NCBI RefSeq assembly: GCF_003605405.2
Contig: NZ_QYTW02000030.1
Span: 11,872 to 64,630 of the forward strand
Length of the DNA: 52,759 nt
Origin: Siminovitchia terrae
Lineage (GTDB): Bacteria; Bacillota; Bacilli; Bacillales; Bacillaceae_C
Direction of reading: 5' to 3'
Shown here in pieces: positions 1-8,282 of the stretch (positions are counted from its first letter, which is position 1; every line of letters starts with the position of its first letter). Position numbers and translations under genes: made by a program. The notes under the pieces are model-generated. The model searched no databases. It was not told the DNA's origin and saw nothing but the letters and a program-made list of their open reading frames with translations.

Positions 1-4
1 CCTG

Positions 5-202
5 CGTTTTAACTTCATTCAGCAGAAGTCTCCCACTTCTATAAGTGGTGAGATGAAAGCATGTTGGTATTTCATTCAGTGGGGGTTCAAACCCCGGCTG
101 AATAAAGTAAAAGCCTCCGGCGGATGCCACAGATTTTCAAAGGAAATTTATCGAGCAGAGCTCGATAAAATCTGGGCGCAAATACGCCAAGGCGCATTTG
201 AT
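5..202 (+). repeat. 198-bp dispersed repeat, copy 1
   Basis: This block matches 4292-4489 over 198 bases with no gaps and about 14 mismatches (roughly 93% identity, counted by eye). It contains two hairpins: CCACTT/AAGTGG near the left end, and ATTCAG..GGGG/CCCC..CTGAAT in the middle. It has no convincing gene of its own. The left edge starts CGTTTTAAC, as in copy 2, where that TAA is the stop codon of the preceding gene, so an upstream gene may also end at position 12. The hairpin-rich, non-coding layout recalls IS200/IS605-derived non-autonomous elements, but this is inference. Confidence 0.85.
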
Positions 203-252
203 CGGATAAGAAAAAATAAAACTAGATGTTTTGGTATATGTCTAGCTGCAAC

Positions 253-363
253 GTACAGGAAGTACTAGTACAGGCGAAGCGACAGGACGTCGGCTAACAT
301 ACAGGAAGTACGAAGCTTGTCTAAGGCCACCAGTGAGGAACTGCCTGCCTTGCGCTTTTCTTA
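253..363 (+). repeat. Short AGGA-loop hairpin repeats upstream of metN
   Basis: Three small dyads are packed here: GTAC-AGGAA-GTAC (253-265), CGAC-AGGAC-GTCG (280-292) and a weaker TAC-AGGAA-GTA (300-310). A GTGAGGAACT...GCTTTTCTTAT stretch (about 333-363) follows and is also found at 5443-5511. The same units form a larger array at 5183-5508. The segment 203-384 is the leader of metN. I see no S-box (SAM riboswitch) consensus and no clear promoter in it. Confidence 0.6.
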
Positions 364-384
364 TAGAATGGGAGGAGATTTTTC

Positions 385-1464
385 ATGATTGAATTCCGCC
401 GGGTCTCAAAAGTGTTCAGAAGTGGAGAAAAAGAGATTGGGGCATTAAAGGATGTAAATTTGACTGTGGAAAAGGGAGATATCTTCGGAGTTATTGGCTT
501 TAGTGGTGCTGGAAAAAGCACATTGATCCGAACAGTCAATCTGTTGGAATATCCTACTTCGGGTGAAGTAATCGTGGAAGGAAAAAGCTTGGCAAAGATG
601 TCGGAGAAGGAATTGCGGAAGGCTAAAAAAAGTATCGGGATGATCTTTCAACACTTTAACTTGCTGCATTCCAAGAGCGTTTTTGAGAATGTAGCTATGC
701 CATTAATTCTTAGTAAGGGGAAGAAAAAGGAGATTGAGAAACGTGTCCATGAAGTTCTCCGATTTGTCGGGTTGGAAGATAAAGCCCAAAATTATCCCGG
801 CCAACTTTCAGGCGGACAAAAGCAGAGAGTAGGCATTGCTCGGGCTCTTGTAACGAATCCCTCTATCCTGTTATGTGATGAAGCCACTTCGGCCTTAGAC
901 CCACAAACGACCCGTTCAATTTTGGATTTGTTGAAGCGAGTGAACGAAGAATATAAAATCACGATTTTAATCATTACACACGAAATGGAAGTTATTAAGG
1001 AAATTTGCAACAGGGTGGCAGTTATGGAAGACGGCCGAATCATTGAAAAAGGGTCGACATTTGATATTTTTGCCCACCCCCAAACTGATACGACGCGCAA
1101 CTTTGTCCGGACTGTTGTCCAAGATGAGATTCCAGAAAGTGTCTATCCTTTTTCACCATCTAATGAACATCCCGGCCGGATTTTTAAAATGAATTTTATC
1201 GGATCCAGCTCAGGGCAGCCTGTCATATCCAAAACTGCAAAGAGTTATGATGTGGAAATCAATGTGTTATTTGGAAACATTTCGGAGTTGCAAGGAATTC
1301 CTATTGGTCATTTGATCGTGGAATTGATAGGAACAGAGTATGAAATTGAACGTGCATTAAGATTCATCACTACGCAAAATATCGAAGTGAAGGAGGTTCT
1401 GGAAGATGGAAGTCAGTACAGAGTTGATTTTGAACGCCTTGTGGGAAACGCTCTACATGGTTAG
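385..1464 (+). CDS. metN: Methionine ABC transporter ATP-binding protein MetN
   Basis: This is the ATPase of the MetNIQ importer, which drives uptake of methionine and related sulfur compounds across the membrane. Visible motifs are Walker A GFSGAGKS (residues 38-45), the signature LSGGQ (141-145), Walker B ILLCDE (161-166) and a THEM H-loop. The C-terminal 90 or so residues look like the NIL regulatory domain of MetN proteins. The ATG follows GGGAGGAG. At 359 aa it is slightly longer than the usual 340-345 aa because its 3' end runs 59 bases into metI. It is the first gene of a sulfur operon in the window. Confidence 0.93.
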   Translation: MIEFRRVSKVFRSGEKEIGALKDVNLTVEKGDIFGVIGFSGAGKSTLIRTVNLLEYPTSGEVIVEGKSLAKMSEKELRKAKKSIGMIFQHFNLLHSKSVFENVAMPLILSKGKKKEIEKRVHEVLRFVGLEDKAQNYPGQLSGGQKQRVGIARALVTNPSILLCDEATSALDPQTTRSILDLLKRVNEEYKITILIITHEMEVIKEICNRVAVMEDGRIIEKGSTFDIFAHPQTDTTRNFVRTVVQDEIPESVYPFSPSNEHPGRIFKMNFIGSSSGQPVISKTAKSYDVEINVLFGNISELQGIPIGHLIVELIGTEYEIERALRFITTQNIEVKEVLEDGSQYRVDFERLVGNALHG

Positions 1465-2059
1465 TATCTCACTTTTTTTCGGGGGAATTCTTGGGATATT
1501 CCTTGGCGTTTTGCTAGTTGTGACAAGGAAAGGCCACATATTGGAAAATCGCTGGGTTTTTTCCATAGTGAATCCGATCGTTAATACGTTCCGTTCCATT
1601 CCGTTTATCATTCTACTCGTCGCTATCATCCCGTTCACTAGGCTTGTCGTCGGAACGTCAATTGGAACGACAGCAGCTATTGTACCACTTGTCCTTCATA
1701 TCGGTCCATACTTCTCCAGGCTCGTGGAAAATTCATTACTTGAAGTGGATGAGGGGATTATTGAAGCGGCAAAGGCTATGGGGGCTACTCCATTTCAAAT
1801 CATACGCCGATTCTTATTCCCGGAAGCCTTCGCCTCTTTAATACTGAGCTTAACTACCGTAACGATCGGATTGATCGGTGCTACAGCGATGGCGGGTGCT
1901 GTTGGAGGCGGTGGCCTTGGTGATGTGGCAATTACCTACGGTTATCAGCGGTTTAGTACGATTACGATATTTGTGACAGTTGTGATCCTTGTTTTGCTTG
2001 TACAAGGGATCCAAAGTATAGGAAACTTCCTTGAAAGGAAAATCAGAAGAGTACATTAA
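1406..2059 (+). CDS. metI: Methionine ABC transporter permease MetI
   Basis: Integral membrane permease of the MetNIQ transporter (217 aa, the usual size). About five hydrophobic segments are seen, with the cytoplasmic EAA loop EAAKAMGATP..F that docks the ATPase. The ATG lies inside the 3' end of metN and follows AAGGAGG, so the two genes overlap by 59 bases in different frames and are probably translationally coupled. metQ follows after 26 bases. Confidence 0.93.
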   Translation: MEVSTELILNALWETLYMVSISLFFGGILGIFLGVLLVVTRKGHILENRWVFSIVNPIVNTFRSIPFIILLVAIIPFTRLVVGTSIGTTAAIVPLVLHIGPYFSRLVENSLLEVDEGIIEAAKAMGATPFQIIRRFLFPEAFASLILSLTTVTIGLIGATAMAGAVGGGGLGDVAITYGYQRFSTITIFVTVVILVLLVQGIQSIGNFLERKIRRVH

Positions 2060-2085
2060 TGCGGGGAAAGCAGAGAGGAGCATGA

Positions 2086-2928
2086 ATGGTGAAAAAATGG
2101 TTGATATCTATATTGATTCTTGGAATGCTTCTGGCAGGATGCTCCAGCAATACAACGAATGCGGAAGAAGAAACAGTAAAAGTTGGAATCAGGAGTAACC
2201 ATACAAGGGTTTGGGATTATTTGAAGGATGAAGCCAAGAAGGAAGGCATTAACATCGAGATAGTCAATTTTTCCTCAGCAGTTGATCCGAACCAGGCACT
2301 AGCAGAAGGGGATATCGATATCAATTCTTTTCAGCATGTGGCTTATTTAGATGCCTTTAATGAGAATACGGAATCTGACCTTGTCCCGATTGGAACGACA
2401 ATTATTGCTCCACTCGGTTTATATTCCATAAAATACGATTCCTTGGAGAAGCTTCCGGATGGAGCCAAAATAGCTGTACCAAATGATGCATCCAATTGGG
2501 GCAGAGCGCTGCTACTGTTGCAAGAAGCTAGGCTCATAAAAGTTGTAGAAGATTTTGATGGCAATGGCGGAGAAGACAAAATCAAAGAGAATCCGAAAAA
2601 TATTGATATTGTTCCTGTTGATGGGGCTAGTGCTCCGCGAGTGATGGAAGATACGGATGCCTCAATTATTAATAATGGTGTTTCAATGGAGGCAGGGCTT
2701 TCTTTAGCTGATGCGCTTATCCATGAAAGTAAAACGGCAAAGCCATACATTAACATTATTGCGGCTAGGAGTGAAGACGAAGATAACAAAATTTTCAAGA
2801 AAATTGTTGATCTTTATCAATCGGAAAAGACAGCAGAATTCATTGAAGAGGCGTACAAAGGGAATTACTTGCCAACGTTTATTTCGTTAGATGAGCTAAG
2901 CACTTATAAGGAGACATACTCCAACTGA
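2086..2928 (+). CDS. metQ: Methionine-binding lipoprotein MetQ
   Basis: Substrate-binding lipoprotein of the Met importer, anchored on the outer face of the membrane. It starts with a Lys-Lys n-region and a hydrophobic core, then a lipobox LLAGC giving a lipidated Cys at about residue 19. The mature part has the NlpA/MetQ pattern (GIRSNHTRVWDYLKDEAKK.. and NSFQHVAYLDAF). The length of 280 aa is typical. The ATG follows AGAGGAG. Its association with a monooxygenase and an FMN reductase suggests that the ligand could be an organosulfur compound rather than methionine itself. Confidence 0.9.
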   Translation: MVKKWLISILILGMLLAGCSSNTTNAEEETVKVGIRSNHTRVWDYLKDEAKKEGINIEIVNFSSAVDPNQALAEGDIDINSFQHVAYLDAFNENTESDLVPIGTTIIAPLGLYSIKYDSLEKLPDGAKIAVPNDASNWGRALLLLQEARLIKVVEDFDGNGGEDKIKENPKNIDIVPVDGASAPRVMEDTDASIINNGVSMEAGLSLADALIHESKTAKPYINIIAARSEDEDNKIFKKIVDLYQSEKTAEFIEEAYKGNYLPTFISLDELSTYKETYSN

Positions 2929-2946
2929 TAAGGAGAGATTTTCAAA

Positions 2947-4299
2947 ATGGCACGGAAAAGACAAATCAAGCTAGCAGCATATTTGATCGGATCGGGCATG
3001 CATTTCACTTCATGGAGGCACCCACAATCGAACCCGGTTGCAAGCATCGATGTGAAGGCTCTGCAGAAACTTGCTCAAATTGCAGAAAAAGGGAAATTTG
3101 ATCTCGCCTTCATTGCCGACAGTTTGGCGATCAACCATGAGTCGCATCCACATATCTTGAATCGTTTTGATCCGGTTGTGTTAATTACGGCATTAGCTGC
3201 GGCAACTGAAAAAATCGGGCTGGCTGCGACAGCTTCAACGACATATAGTGAACCTTATGTGCTGGCACGCCAATTTGCTTCAGTTGATCATATAAGCGGC
3301 GGCCGAGCCGGCTGGAATGTTGTCACGACTGCTGACGCCACTGGCGAAACAGCCCTAAATTTTAGCAGGGAAAAGCATTGGGAACATGATCACCGATATG
3401 AAAGAGCAGAGGAATTCATTGATGTCGTCCAAGGGCTTTGGGATTCATGGGAGGACGATGCGTTCATTTATGACAAGGAAAGCGGGCAATTCTATCATCC
3501 GGAGAAAGTGCATGAGCTTCGTTATGAAGGGGAATATTTCCAAGTGAAAGGTCCATTGAACATTGCGAGGTCACGGCAGGGGCAGCCTGTGATCATTCAA
3601 GCGGGTGCCTCTGTTCCGGGACAGCGGTTGGCAGCCCGCACAGCGGAAGTTGTTTTTACCCATTGGGATGATCTTGAAGAAGCCAAACAGTTTTATCAAA
3701 AACTGAAATCACAACTGAAGCAATTTGATAGAGAAGAAGATGAGTTTCATATTCTTCATGGAATCTCTCCAATTGTTGGGGAAACGGAAGAAGAGGCTGT
3801 TCGAAAATATAATGAACTTCAACAGCTTGTTGATCCTTATGAAAGTTTAAGGTTCGTTTCAGGATATATGGGAAATGTGGATTTTTCCAAATATACACTG
3901 GATACTCCCGCACGCAAAGTAGAGTTTCCCAAGGTGAACAGTATTCAAAGCCAGTTTAATGAAATGAAGAAAATAATTGATCAAGAGAATTTAAAAGTTG
4001 GAGATTTATATACGAGATTTTTTGGAGCTGCAAAACGCGATGGATTCATCGGAACGCCGGTGCAGGTAGCTGATGAAATAGAAAAATGGTTTACGGCAAA
4101 AGCGGCAGATGGGTTTATGATACAATTTCCGCTGTTGCCAAGGGACCTGGATGATTTCGTAACGCACGTTGTTCCAATTTTACAGGAGAGAGGTTTGTTC
4201 CGCCTGGATTACGAGGGAGACACGCTTCGTGAACATCTCGGTTTACAGGTTCCAGAAAACCGCTTTGTATCAAAAGAAAAGCAGTTCAGCACGTTTTAA
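2947..4299 (+). CDS. FMN-dependent LLM-class monooxygenase, NtaA/SnaA/YxeK type
   Basis: Bacterial luciferase-like monooxygenase of 450 aa, the length of the NtaA/SnaA/DszA subgroup that includes B. subtilis YxeK. Typical segments are visible: FIADSLAI, the TSTTYSEPYVLARQFAS region, SGGRAGWNVVTT, the EEFIDVVQGLWDSW box and QAGASVPGQRLAA. Such enzymes use reduced FMN and O2 to oxidise C-S or C-N bonds, and they need a partner reductase, which follows at 4506. With metNIQ upstream the likely role is breakdown of an imported organosulfur compound; the substrate cannot be named. The stop codon lies inside the second copy of the 198-bp repeat. Confidence 0.88.
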   Translation: MARKRQIKLAAYLIGSGMHFTSWRHPQSNPVASIDVKALQKLAQIAEKGKFDLAFIADSLAINHESHPHILNRFDPVVLITALAAATEKIGLAATASTTYSEPYVLARQFASVDHISGGRAGWNVVTTADATGETALNFSREKHWEHDHRYERAEEFIDVVQGLWDSWEDDAFIYDKESGQFYHPEKVHELRYEGEYFQVKGPLNIARSRQGQPVIIQAGASVPGQRLAARTAEVVFTHWDDLEEAKQFYQKLKSQLKQFDREEDEFHILHGISPIVGETEEEAVRKYNELQQLVDPYESLRFVSGYMGNVDFSKYTLDTPARKVEFPKVNSIQSQFNEMKKIIDQENLKVGDLYTRFFGAAKRDGFIGTPVQVADEIEKWFTAKAADGFMIQFPLLPRDLDDFVTHVVPILQERGLFRLDYEGDTLREHLGLQVPENRFVSKEKQFSTF

Positions 4300-4489
4300 C
4301 TTCATTCAGCAGAAGTCTCCCACTTCTGTAAGCGGTGAGATGAAAGCCTATTGGTATTCCATTCAGTGGGGGGGCAAACCCCGGCTGAATAAAGTTAAAG
4401 CCACCGGCGAATGCCACAGATTTTCAGAGGAAATTTACCGAGCGGAGCTCGATAAAATCTGGGCGCAAATATGCCAAGGCGCATTTGAT
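4292..4489 (+). repeat. 198-bp dispersed repeat, copy 2
   Basis: This is the same element as 5-202. It begins at the stop codon of the monooxygenase gene and ends one base before the ribosome binding site of the reductase gene (AAGGAGAGGG at 4490-4499), so it exactly fills the intergenic space of the operon. Compared with copy 1, the middle hairpin keeps its GGGG/CCCC stem although the loop differs, while the left hairpin has one base pair broken. It would be transcribed as part of the operon mRNA. Confidence 0.85.
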
Positions 4490-4505
4490 AAGGAGAGGGA
4501 ATGAA

Positions 4506-5051
4506 ATGAGTCATATTGTGATCTTGTCGGGAAGTCCATCAGCATTTTCTAGATCCGATAAAGTATTGAAGTATTTAGGAGAATTGCTTGAAAAGGAGCG
4601 TTTTTCCGTACAGTATATATCTGTCAAAGATGTGCCACCGGAGGATTTGATCTATGGCAAATTTGACAGTCCGGCAATTGAAAGAATTTCTTACGACATT
4701 CAAGGAGCAGCCGGTGTCATTATCGGGTCACCGGTTTATAAAGCAGCTTATTCAGGTGCCTTGAAGACCTTGATAGACGTCCTACCACAGGATGCATTTA
4801 AAAATAAACCGGTTTTTCCACTGATGACAGGAGGAAGCCCGGCACATTTATTGGCAGTTGAATTTTCGTTGAAACCGCTCATTGCTTCTTTAAAAGGGCA
4901 TAGTTTACAGGGGCTTTATGTATTGGATAGCCAAATCGATAAGCATTTGGAAGGAAGCCCGTTTCTTGAAGATGAGATTTTATCCAGGACCAAAAAGCGG
5001 CTTCATGAATTTATCAGCGCTGTTAATAATAATCGGCTAGTAGCTATTTGA
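4506..5051 (+). CDS. NADPH-dependent FMN reductase, SsuE-like
   Basis: Flavodoxin-fold reductase of 181 aa with the phosphate-binding start ILSGSPS and the SsuE-family segment GSPVYKAAYSGALKTLIDVL. It would supply reduced FMN to the monooxygenase at 2947. The ATG at 4506 follows AAGGAGAGGG; an upstream in-frame TTG at 4485 falls inside the repeat and is not used in this call. It is the last gene of the operon and a strong terminator follows. The similarity to SsuE (the alkanesulfonate system) fits a sulfur-starvation operon. Confidence 0.88.
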   Translation: MSHIVILSGSPSAFSRSDKVLKYLGELLEKERFSVQYISVKDVPPEDLIYGKFDSPAIERISYDIQGAAGVIIGSPVYKAAYSGALKTLIDVLPQDAFKNKPVFPLMTGGSPAHLLAVEFSLKPLIASLKGHSLQGLYVLDSQIDKHLEGSPFLEDEILSRTKKRLHEFISAVNNNRLVAI

Positions 5052-5081
5052 AGGTATTGAAGGGCACGAAGTGCTGTTGAT

Positions 5082-5137
5082 TAAAAAATCAGGTGAAAGG
5101 AAACCAAAAATGGTTGCCTTCACCTGATTTTTTATTT
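5082..5137 (+). terminator. Rho-independent terminator of the sulfur operon
   Basis: A long stem pairs AAAAATCAGGTGAA with TTCACCTGATTTTT, with an inner AACC/GGTT pair and a T-rich tail. It lies 30 bases after the reductase stop. Confidence 0.9.
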
Positions 5138-5182
5138 AAGATGAAATATTTTGTTCGAATTAAGTTTTTTAATGTTCAGGTA

Positions 5183-5508
5183 CGACGTACAGGACGTCGC
5201 GCCTGAGCCTGCCGACGTACAGGAAGTAATAGTGCCACCGAAGCCACAGGATGTGGCGGCTTGAGGCGGCCAAGCGCCATCGGCGCAAGGATCAACTCAC
5301 GCGGAAGTTTATTCAGGAAGAATGTGCTCCTGTGGCACAGTTTATTCAAGGAAGCATATGTTTCCCTCGTCGTAATGCTGCATGAAGCAACTTAAGGAAG
5401 CTCTCATGATGTAATTGAAATAAGCAGCTTTGCTGTGGTGGCTGAGGAACTCCCACATCAAAATTCGCCTTGTGCTTGTCGCCTAAGGCTACGCGCCTTT
5501 CGCTTTTC
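5183..5508 (+). repeat. Array of short hairpins with AGGA loops (intergenic)
   Basis: The space 5052-5508 has no gene. After the terminator it holds a cluster of tiny dyads: CGACGT-ACAGG-ACGTCG (5183-5199), TAC-AGGAA-GTA (5218-5228), GCCACA-GGA-TGTGGC (5243-5257), ATTC-AGGAA-GAAT (5311-5323) and the inverted unit GTGC-TCCTGTG-GCAC (5324-5338). Further AAGGA cores follow at about 5287, 5348 and 5394. The right end (5443-5511) shares GAGGAACT...GCTTTTCTTAT with the metN leader, and the ydiK stop codon falls in it. The stems differ while the loop is kept, which argues for a structural repeat. Confidence 0.65.
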
Positions 5509-5703
5509 TTATTTTTGTCCATTTTTTAAGCGGAAGTGGAGAGAGATCAGTCGAAAGCCTGCCCCAAAATCGAAGGTGGCTAAAACGATCAGTAAGTATG
5601 CCATGAAACCCCATTCGTTCAACTTCACTTGTTGAACGGCGAAAAAAGTGAACACGACCCCAAGCGTGATATAGATCAAGCCGGAAAATAACGGCGACCT
5701 CAT
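5509..5703 (-). CDS. ydiK: YdiK-like small membrane protein
   Basis: A 64-aa protein with two hydrophobic segments (GLIYITLGVVFTFFAV and FMAYLLIVLATFDFG), matching the small YdiK family encoded beside ydiL and groES-groEL in B. subtilis. Function unknown. The ATG at 5703 overlaps the ydiL stop as ATGA and follows GGGAGGT, so an upstream in-frame start at 5724 is unlikely. It is the distal gene of a ydiL-ydiK pair, and its stop lies at the edge of the hairpin repeat array. Confidence 0.75.
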   Translation of the reverse strand: MRSPLFSGLIYITLGVVFTFFAVQQVKLNEWGFMAYLLIVLATFDFGAGFRLISLHFRLKNGQK

Positions 5704-6443
5704 AAAAAGAAACCTCCCATCCACTGTACCGAGTGTATAAAGCTTTGAATATTTTTCTCCAGGTCTTCTGGGACGAATCGCTGCGCCACAACGACAAGTG
5801 TGTTCATCATGACGTGAGCGATAATTGGAACGATAATCCTTTTGGTTTGTACATACAAAAAAGCGAAGACAAATCCCATTGCTGTATATAAAATCAAGTG
5901 GATTGGCTCCATATGTGCAAAAGCAAAGATGACAGAGCTAATGACTGCCGCCATTCCAAACGGCAGTCGGTTATAGAGCGTCCCGAAGATGACCTTTCTA
6001 AAAACAATTTCTTCTAGGATTGGCCCGATAATGGAGCTAATCAAAACAATTGCAGGAAAGAGATCAATCAACTTTAAAATTTCCTGCGTATTTTCCGACC
6101 CCGGAGTTACACCAATCACCTGTTCAATGGCTACTGCGATGACTTGTGCAAAAAAGGCCATGAAAATCCCGGCCACGGCCCAAGCAAGGGACAGGCCGAA
6201 TGAAAGGGGGGCAGCCCGTTCAATTTTATTATGTTTTTCATTTTTCCAAAGAAGAAACAATACGATGGCCAGTCCAACGAAAAAACTAAAAACAAGCCAG
6301 TAACCTGTCGCTTGGATCTCCGCTTCCTTAGGAGAAAGGTTGAAGCCTTTTATTCCGATCGCATAAAAAAGCGGCATACCGATAAAGACGGATAGCTGCA
6401 TAGCAATATAGGTCATGACAATAAAGATATATCTTCTATTCAT
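5700..6443 (-). CDS. ydiL: CPBP-family intramembrane metalloprotease YdiL
   Basis: Membrane protein of 247 aa with about seven hydrophobic segments. It carries the three CPBP (Abi/CAAX-protease) motifs: EEIVFR, FAFAHM (F-x3-H) and HVMMN (H-x3-N), all expected inside the membrane at the active site. In B. subtilis ydiL lies directly upstream of groES; here it is on the opposite strand and separated from groES by four transporter genes. The ATG follows AAAGGGA. The substrate is unknown; family members act in prenyl-protein processing, signalling or bacteriocin immunity. Confidence 0.85.
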   Translation of the reverse strand: MNRRYIFIVMTYIAMQLSVFIGMPLFYAIGIKGFNLSPKEAEIQATGYWLVFSFFVGLAIVLFLLWKNEKHNKIERAAPLSFGLSLAWAVAGIFMAFFAQVIAVAIEQVIGVTPGSENTQEILKLIDLFPAIVLISSIIGPILEEIVFRKVIFGTLYNRLPFGMAAVISSVIFAFAHMEPIHLILYTAMGFVFAFLYVQTKRIIVPIIAHVMMNTLVVVAQRFVPEDLEKNIQSFIHSVQWMGGFFL

Positions 6444-6531
6444 AAAGTTAAGTCCCTTTCAACGATATAAAAACCGCAAATCCCATTTTACTAATAAATA
6501 CAAGGGGATTCAAACCGGGAGCCTTCGAGGC

Positions 6532-7437
6532 TCATACTCCTACAAGGAATAGGACATATGGAATCGTCAGCAAACTGACAATCGTCGTGATGAACGTTGT
6601 GAATGAAACTAGATCAGGCTCTGTATCAAATTGGATTGCCAGCAAAGTCGTATTGGCTGCGGCCGGCATGGACGCTTGGATGAAAAGTACGGCTTTGATC
6701 AAATCATCCATGGGCAAGAAATATAAAATAAGAAGAGCAATCAACGGTGACAATATCATTCGAATGCCAACAGTAGCTGAGACGAACCTGTAGGCGACTC
6801 GCTTTCTTTGCATGGCGGCCAGCTGCATTCCGAGTACAAGCATGACGGTCGGAATGGAGGCGTCTGCAACGAGTTCAACGGCATTCATAATGGTACCAGG
6901 CAGATGAATGGAAAGAAGCTGTAAAGCAAGACCAAGGATTGCTCCATAAATGACAGGCATCTTGATCACTTGCATGACAGCATCCCGAATCGATGCATTT
7001 TCTTTTCCACCAATCGACGCCACTAGGATTCCAATTGAGTTCATCAAAAATGACTGAAAAACCATCATGATGACCGCATAATCGAAGGCAACTGCCCCGA
7101 GGGCAAACAGTACGACTGGTGCTCCATAGTTTCCGCTGTTCATAAACGCTCCGCCCAGAATCATTGCCGAGAGCTTCTGCTTGTCCGATCGCATGAGCAA
7201 GCCCGTTATCCAAGTGACTATAATTAGAATGAACGATAAAAGACAACAAAATAGAAAGATATAAATATAGTCCATCGTGACTTCATTTGTATAAAAGGTA
7301 CGGAAGGCGAGAAATGGCGACATCAAATAAAGCGCCACTTTCGAAATGGATTTTATATCGAATCCGATGAGCTTTTGCCCAAGCCATCCTGCAAAAAATA
7401 TTAAAAAAACAGGTAGTACAATTAAAAGCAAGTCCAC
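6532..7437 (-). CDS. AEC-family (auxin efflux carrier-like) transporter
   Basis: Membrane protein of 301 aa with about ten hydrophobic helices in two halves. It has AEC-family features such as GGAFMNSGNYGAP in the middle and a C-terminal ASMPAAANTTLLA crossover-like segment. Family members move malate, other carboxylates or amino acids. I chose GTG at 7437 (VDLLLIVLPVF) because GGAG precedes it and it gives the normal family length; an extension to 7521 would add 28 polar residues. A GAGCCT/AGGCTC dyad overlaps the stop (6519-6533) but has no T-tract. Confidence 0.8.
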   Translation of the reverse strand: MDLLLIVLPVFLIFFAGWLGQKLIGFDIKSISKVALYLMSPFLAFRTFYTNEVTMDYIYIFLFCCLLSFILIIVTWITGLLMRSDKQKLSAMILGGAFMNSGNYGAPVVLFALGAVAFDYAVIMMVFQSFLMNSIGILVASIGGKENASIRDAVMQVIKMPVIYGAILGLALQLLSIHLPGTIMNAVELVADASIPTVMLVLGMQLAAMQRKRVAYRFVSATVGIRMILSPLIALLILYFLPMDDLIKAVLFIQASMPAAANTTLLAIQFDTEPDLVSFTTFITTIVSLLTIPYVLFLVGV

Positions 7438-7510
7438 GGGGCGTTCATCTCCATTTGTGTATCTTACTCTATCATACCAAATAGAGGCTAAGCAGATGGA
7501 CTGAGATTGT

Positions 7511-7544
7511 AAAAAAAACAAACCATCTATTAAGAGATGGTTTG
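7511..7544 (-). terminator. Terminator of the glnHPQ-like operon
   Basis: On the - strand AAACCATCT/AGATGGTTT forms a hairpin followed by GTTTTTTTT, just after the ATPase gene. Confidence 0.85.
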
Positions 7545-7559
7545 GACTTTGATAGAATA

Positions 7560-8282
7560 CTATAAAACTTTGCTCAAAAACGCCTTCGTCCTCTCGTTGT
7601 TCGGTGAGCCAAAAATTTGTTCAGGAGGTCCCTCTTCAACAAGGAGCCCCTGGTCTATGAACAATACGCGGTCCCCCATTTCCCTCGCAAATCCCATCTC
7701 ATGTGTTACAACCACCATGGTCATTCCATCCATTGCCAATTGTTTCATGACATCAAGGACTTCTTTGACCATTTCGGGGTCAAGGGCAGAGGTGGGTTCG
7801 TCAAATAGCATGACTTTTGGTCTCATCGCCAACGCTCTGGCAATGGCTACTCTTTGCATCTGACCTCCTGATAACTGCTCGGGATAGGCATTTGCTTTGT
7901 CTCCGAGACCGACCTTTTGTAGCAACTGATGCGCAAGCTCCTCGGCGTCACGAAGATTCATTTTCCTGATTTTTATCGGAGAAATTGTGATGTTATCGAG
8001 TACTGTCATGTGAGGAAAAAGATTGAACTGCTGAAAAACCATTCCCACTTCTTTCCTGATTTCATTTATATCTGTTTGGGGATCATTTATTTTGACGCCG
8101 TCAATATAAATGGAACCATCTGTGATTTCTTCCAATAGGTTGATACAGCGAAGGAAAGTGCTTTTTCCCGATCCGCTCGGCCCGATGACACAGATGACTT
8201 CTTTTTCATTCACTTTGTAATCGATCCCTTTTAAGACTTGCAGTTGTCCGAACGATTTATGAAGCCCTTGAATTTTAATCAT
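7560..8282 (-). CDS. glnQ: Polar amino-acid ABC transporter ATP-binding protein, GlnQ type
   Basis: ATPase of 240 aa with Walker A GPSGSGKS, signature LSGGQ, Walker [15 protein letters not shown] and the H-loop TTHEMGF-like VTHEMGF, typical of the glutamine/polar amino-acid (PAAT) subfamily. It energises import with the permease and binding protein upstream. The ATG overlaps the permease stop (ATGA at 8279-8282). It is the last gene of the operon. The exact amino acid cannot be read from the sequence. Confidence 0.9.
   Translation of the reverse strand: MIKIQGLHKSFGQLQVLKGIDYKVNEKEVICVIGPSGSGKSTFLRCINLLEEITDGSIYIDGVKINDPQTDINEIRKEVGMVFQQFNLFPHMTVLDNITISPIKIRKMNLRDAEELAHQLLQKVGLGDKANAYPEQLSGGQMQRVAIARALAMRPKVMLFDEPTSALDPEMVKEVLDVMKQLAMDGMTMVVVTHEMGFAREMGDRVLFIDQGLLVEEGPPEQIFGSPNNERTKAFLSKVL

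Noticed and set aside
53-268. Open frame through the 198-bp repeat copy 1
   Set aside because: The matching frame in copy 2 is joined to a different sequence and mismatches between copies are not codon-like, so the repeat is probably non-coding.
203-384. SAM riboswitch before metN
   Set aside because: The conserved S-box elements are not visible; the segment is filled with repeat-like hairpins.
2343-2798. A 151-codon open frame opposite metQ
   Set aside because: Antisense shadow of a clear gene, with no ribosome site and biased Ser/Ile composition.
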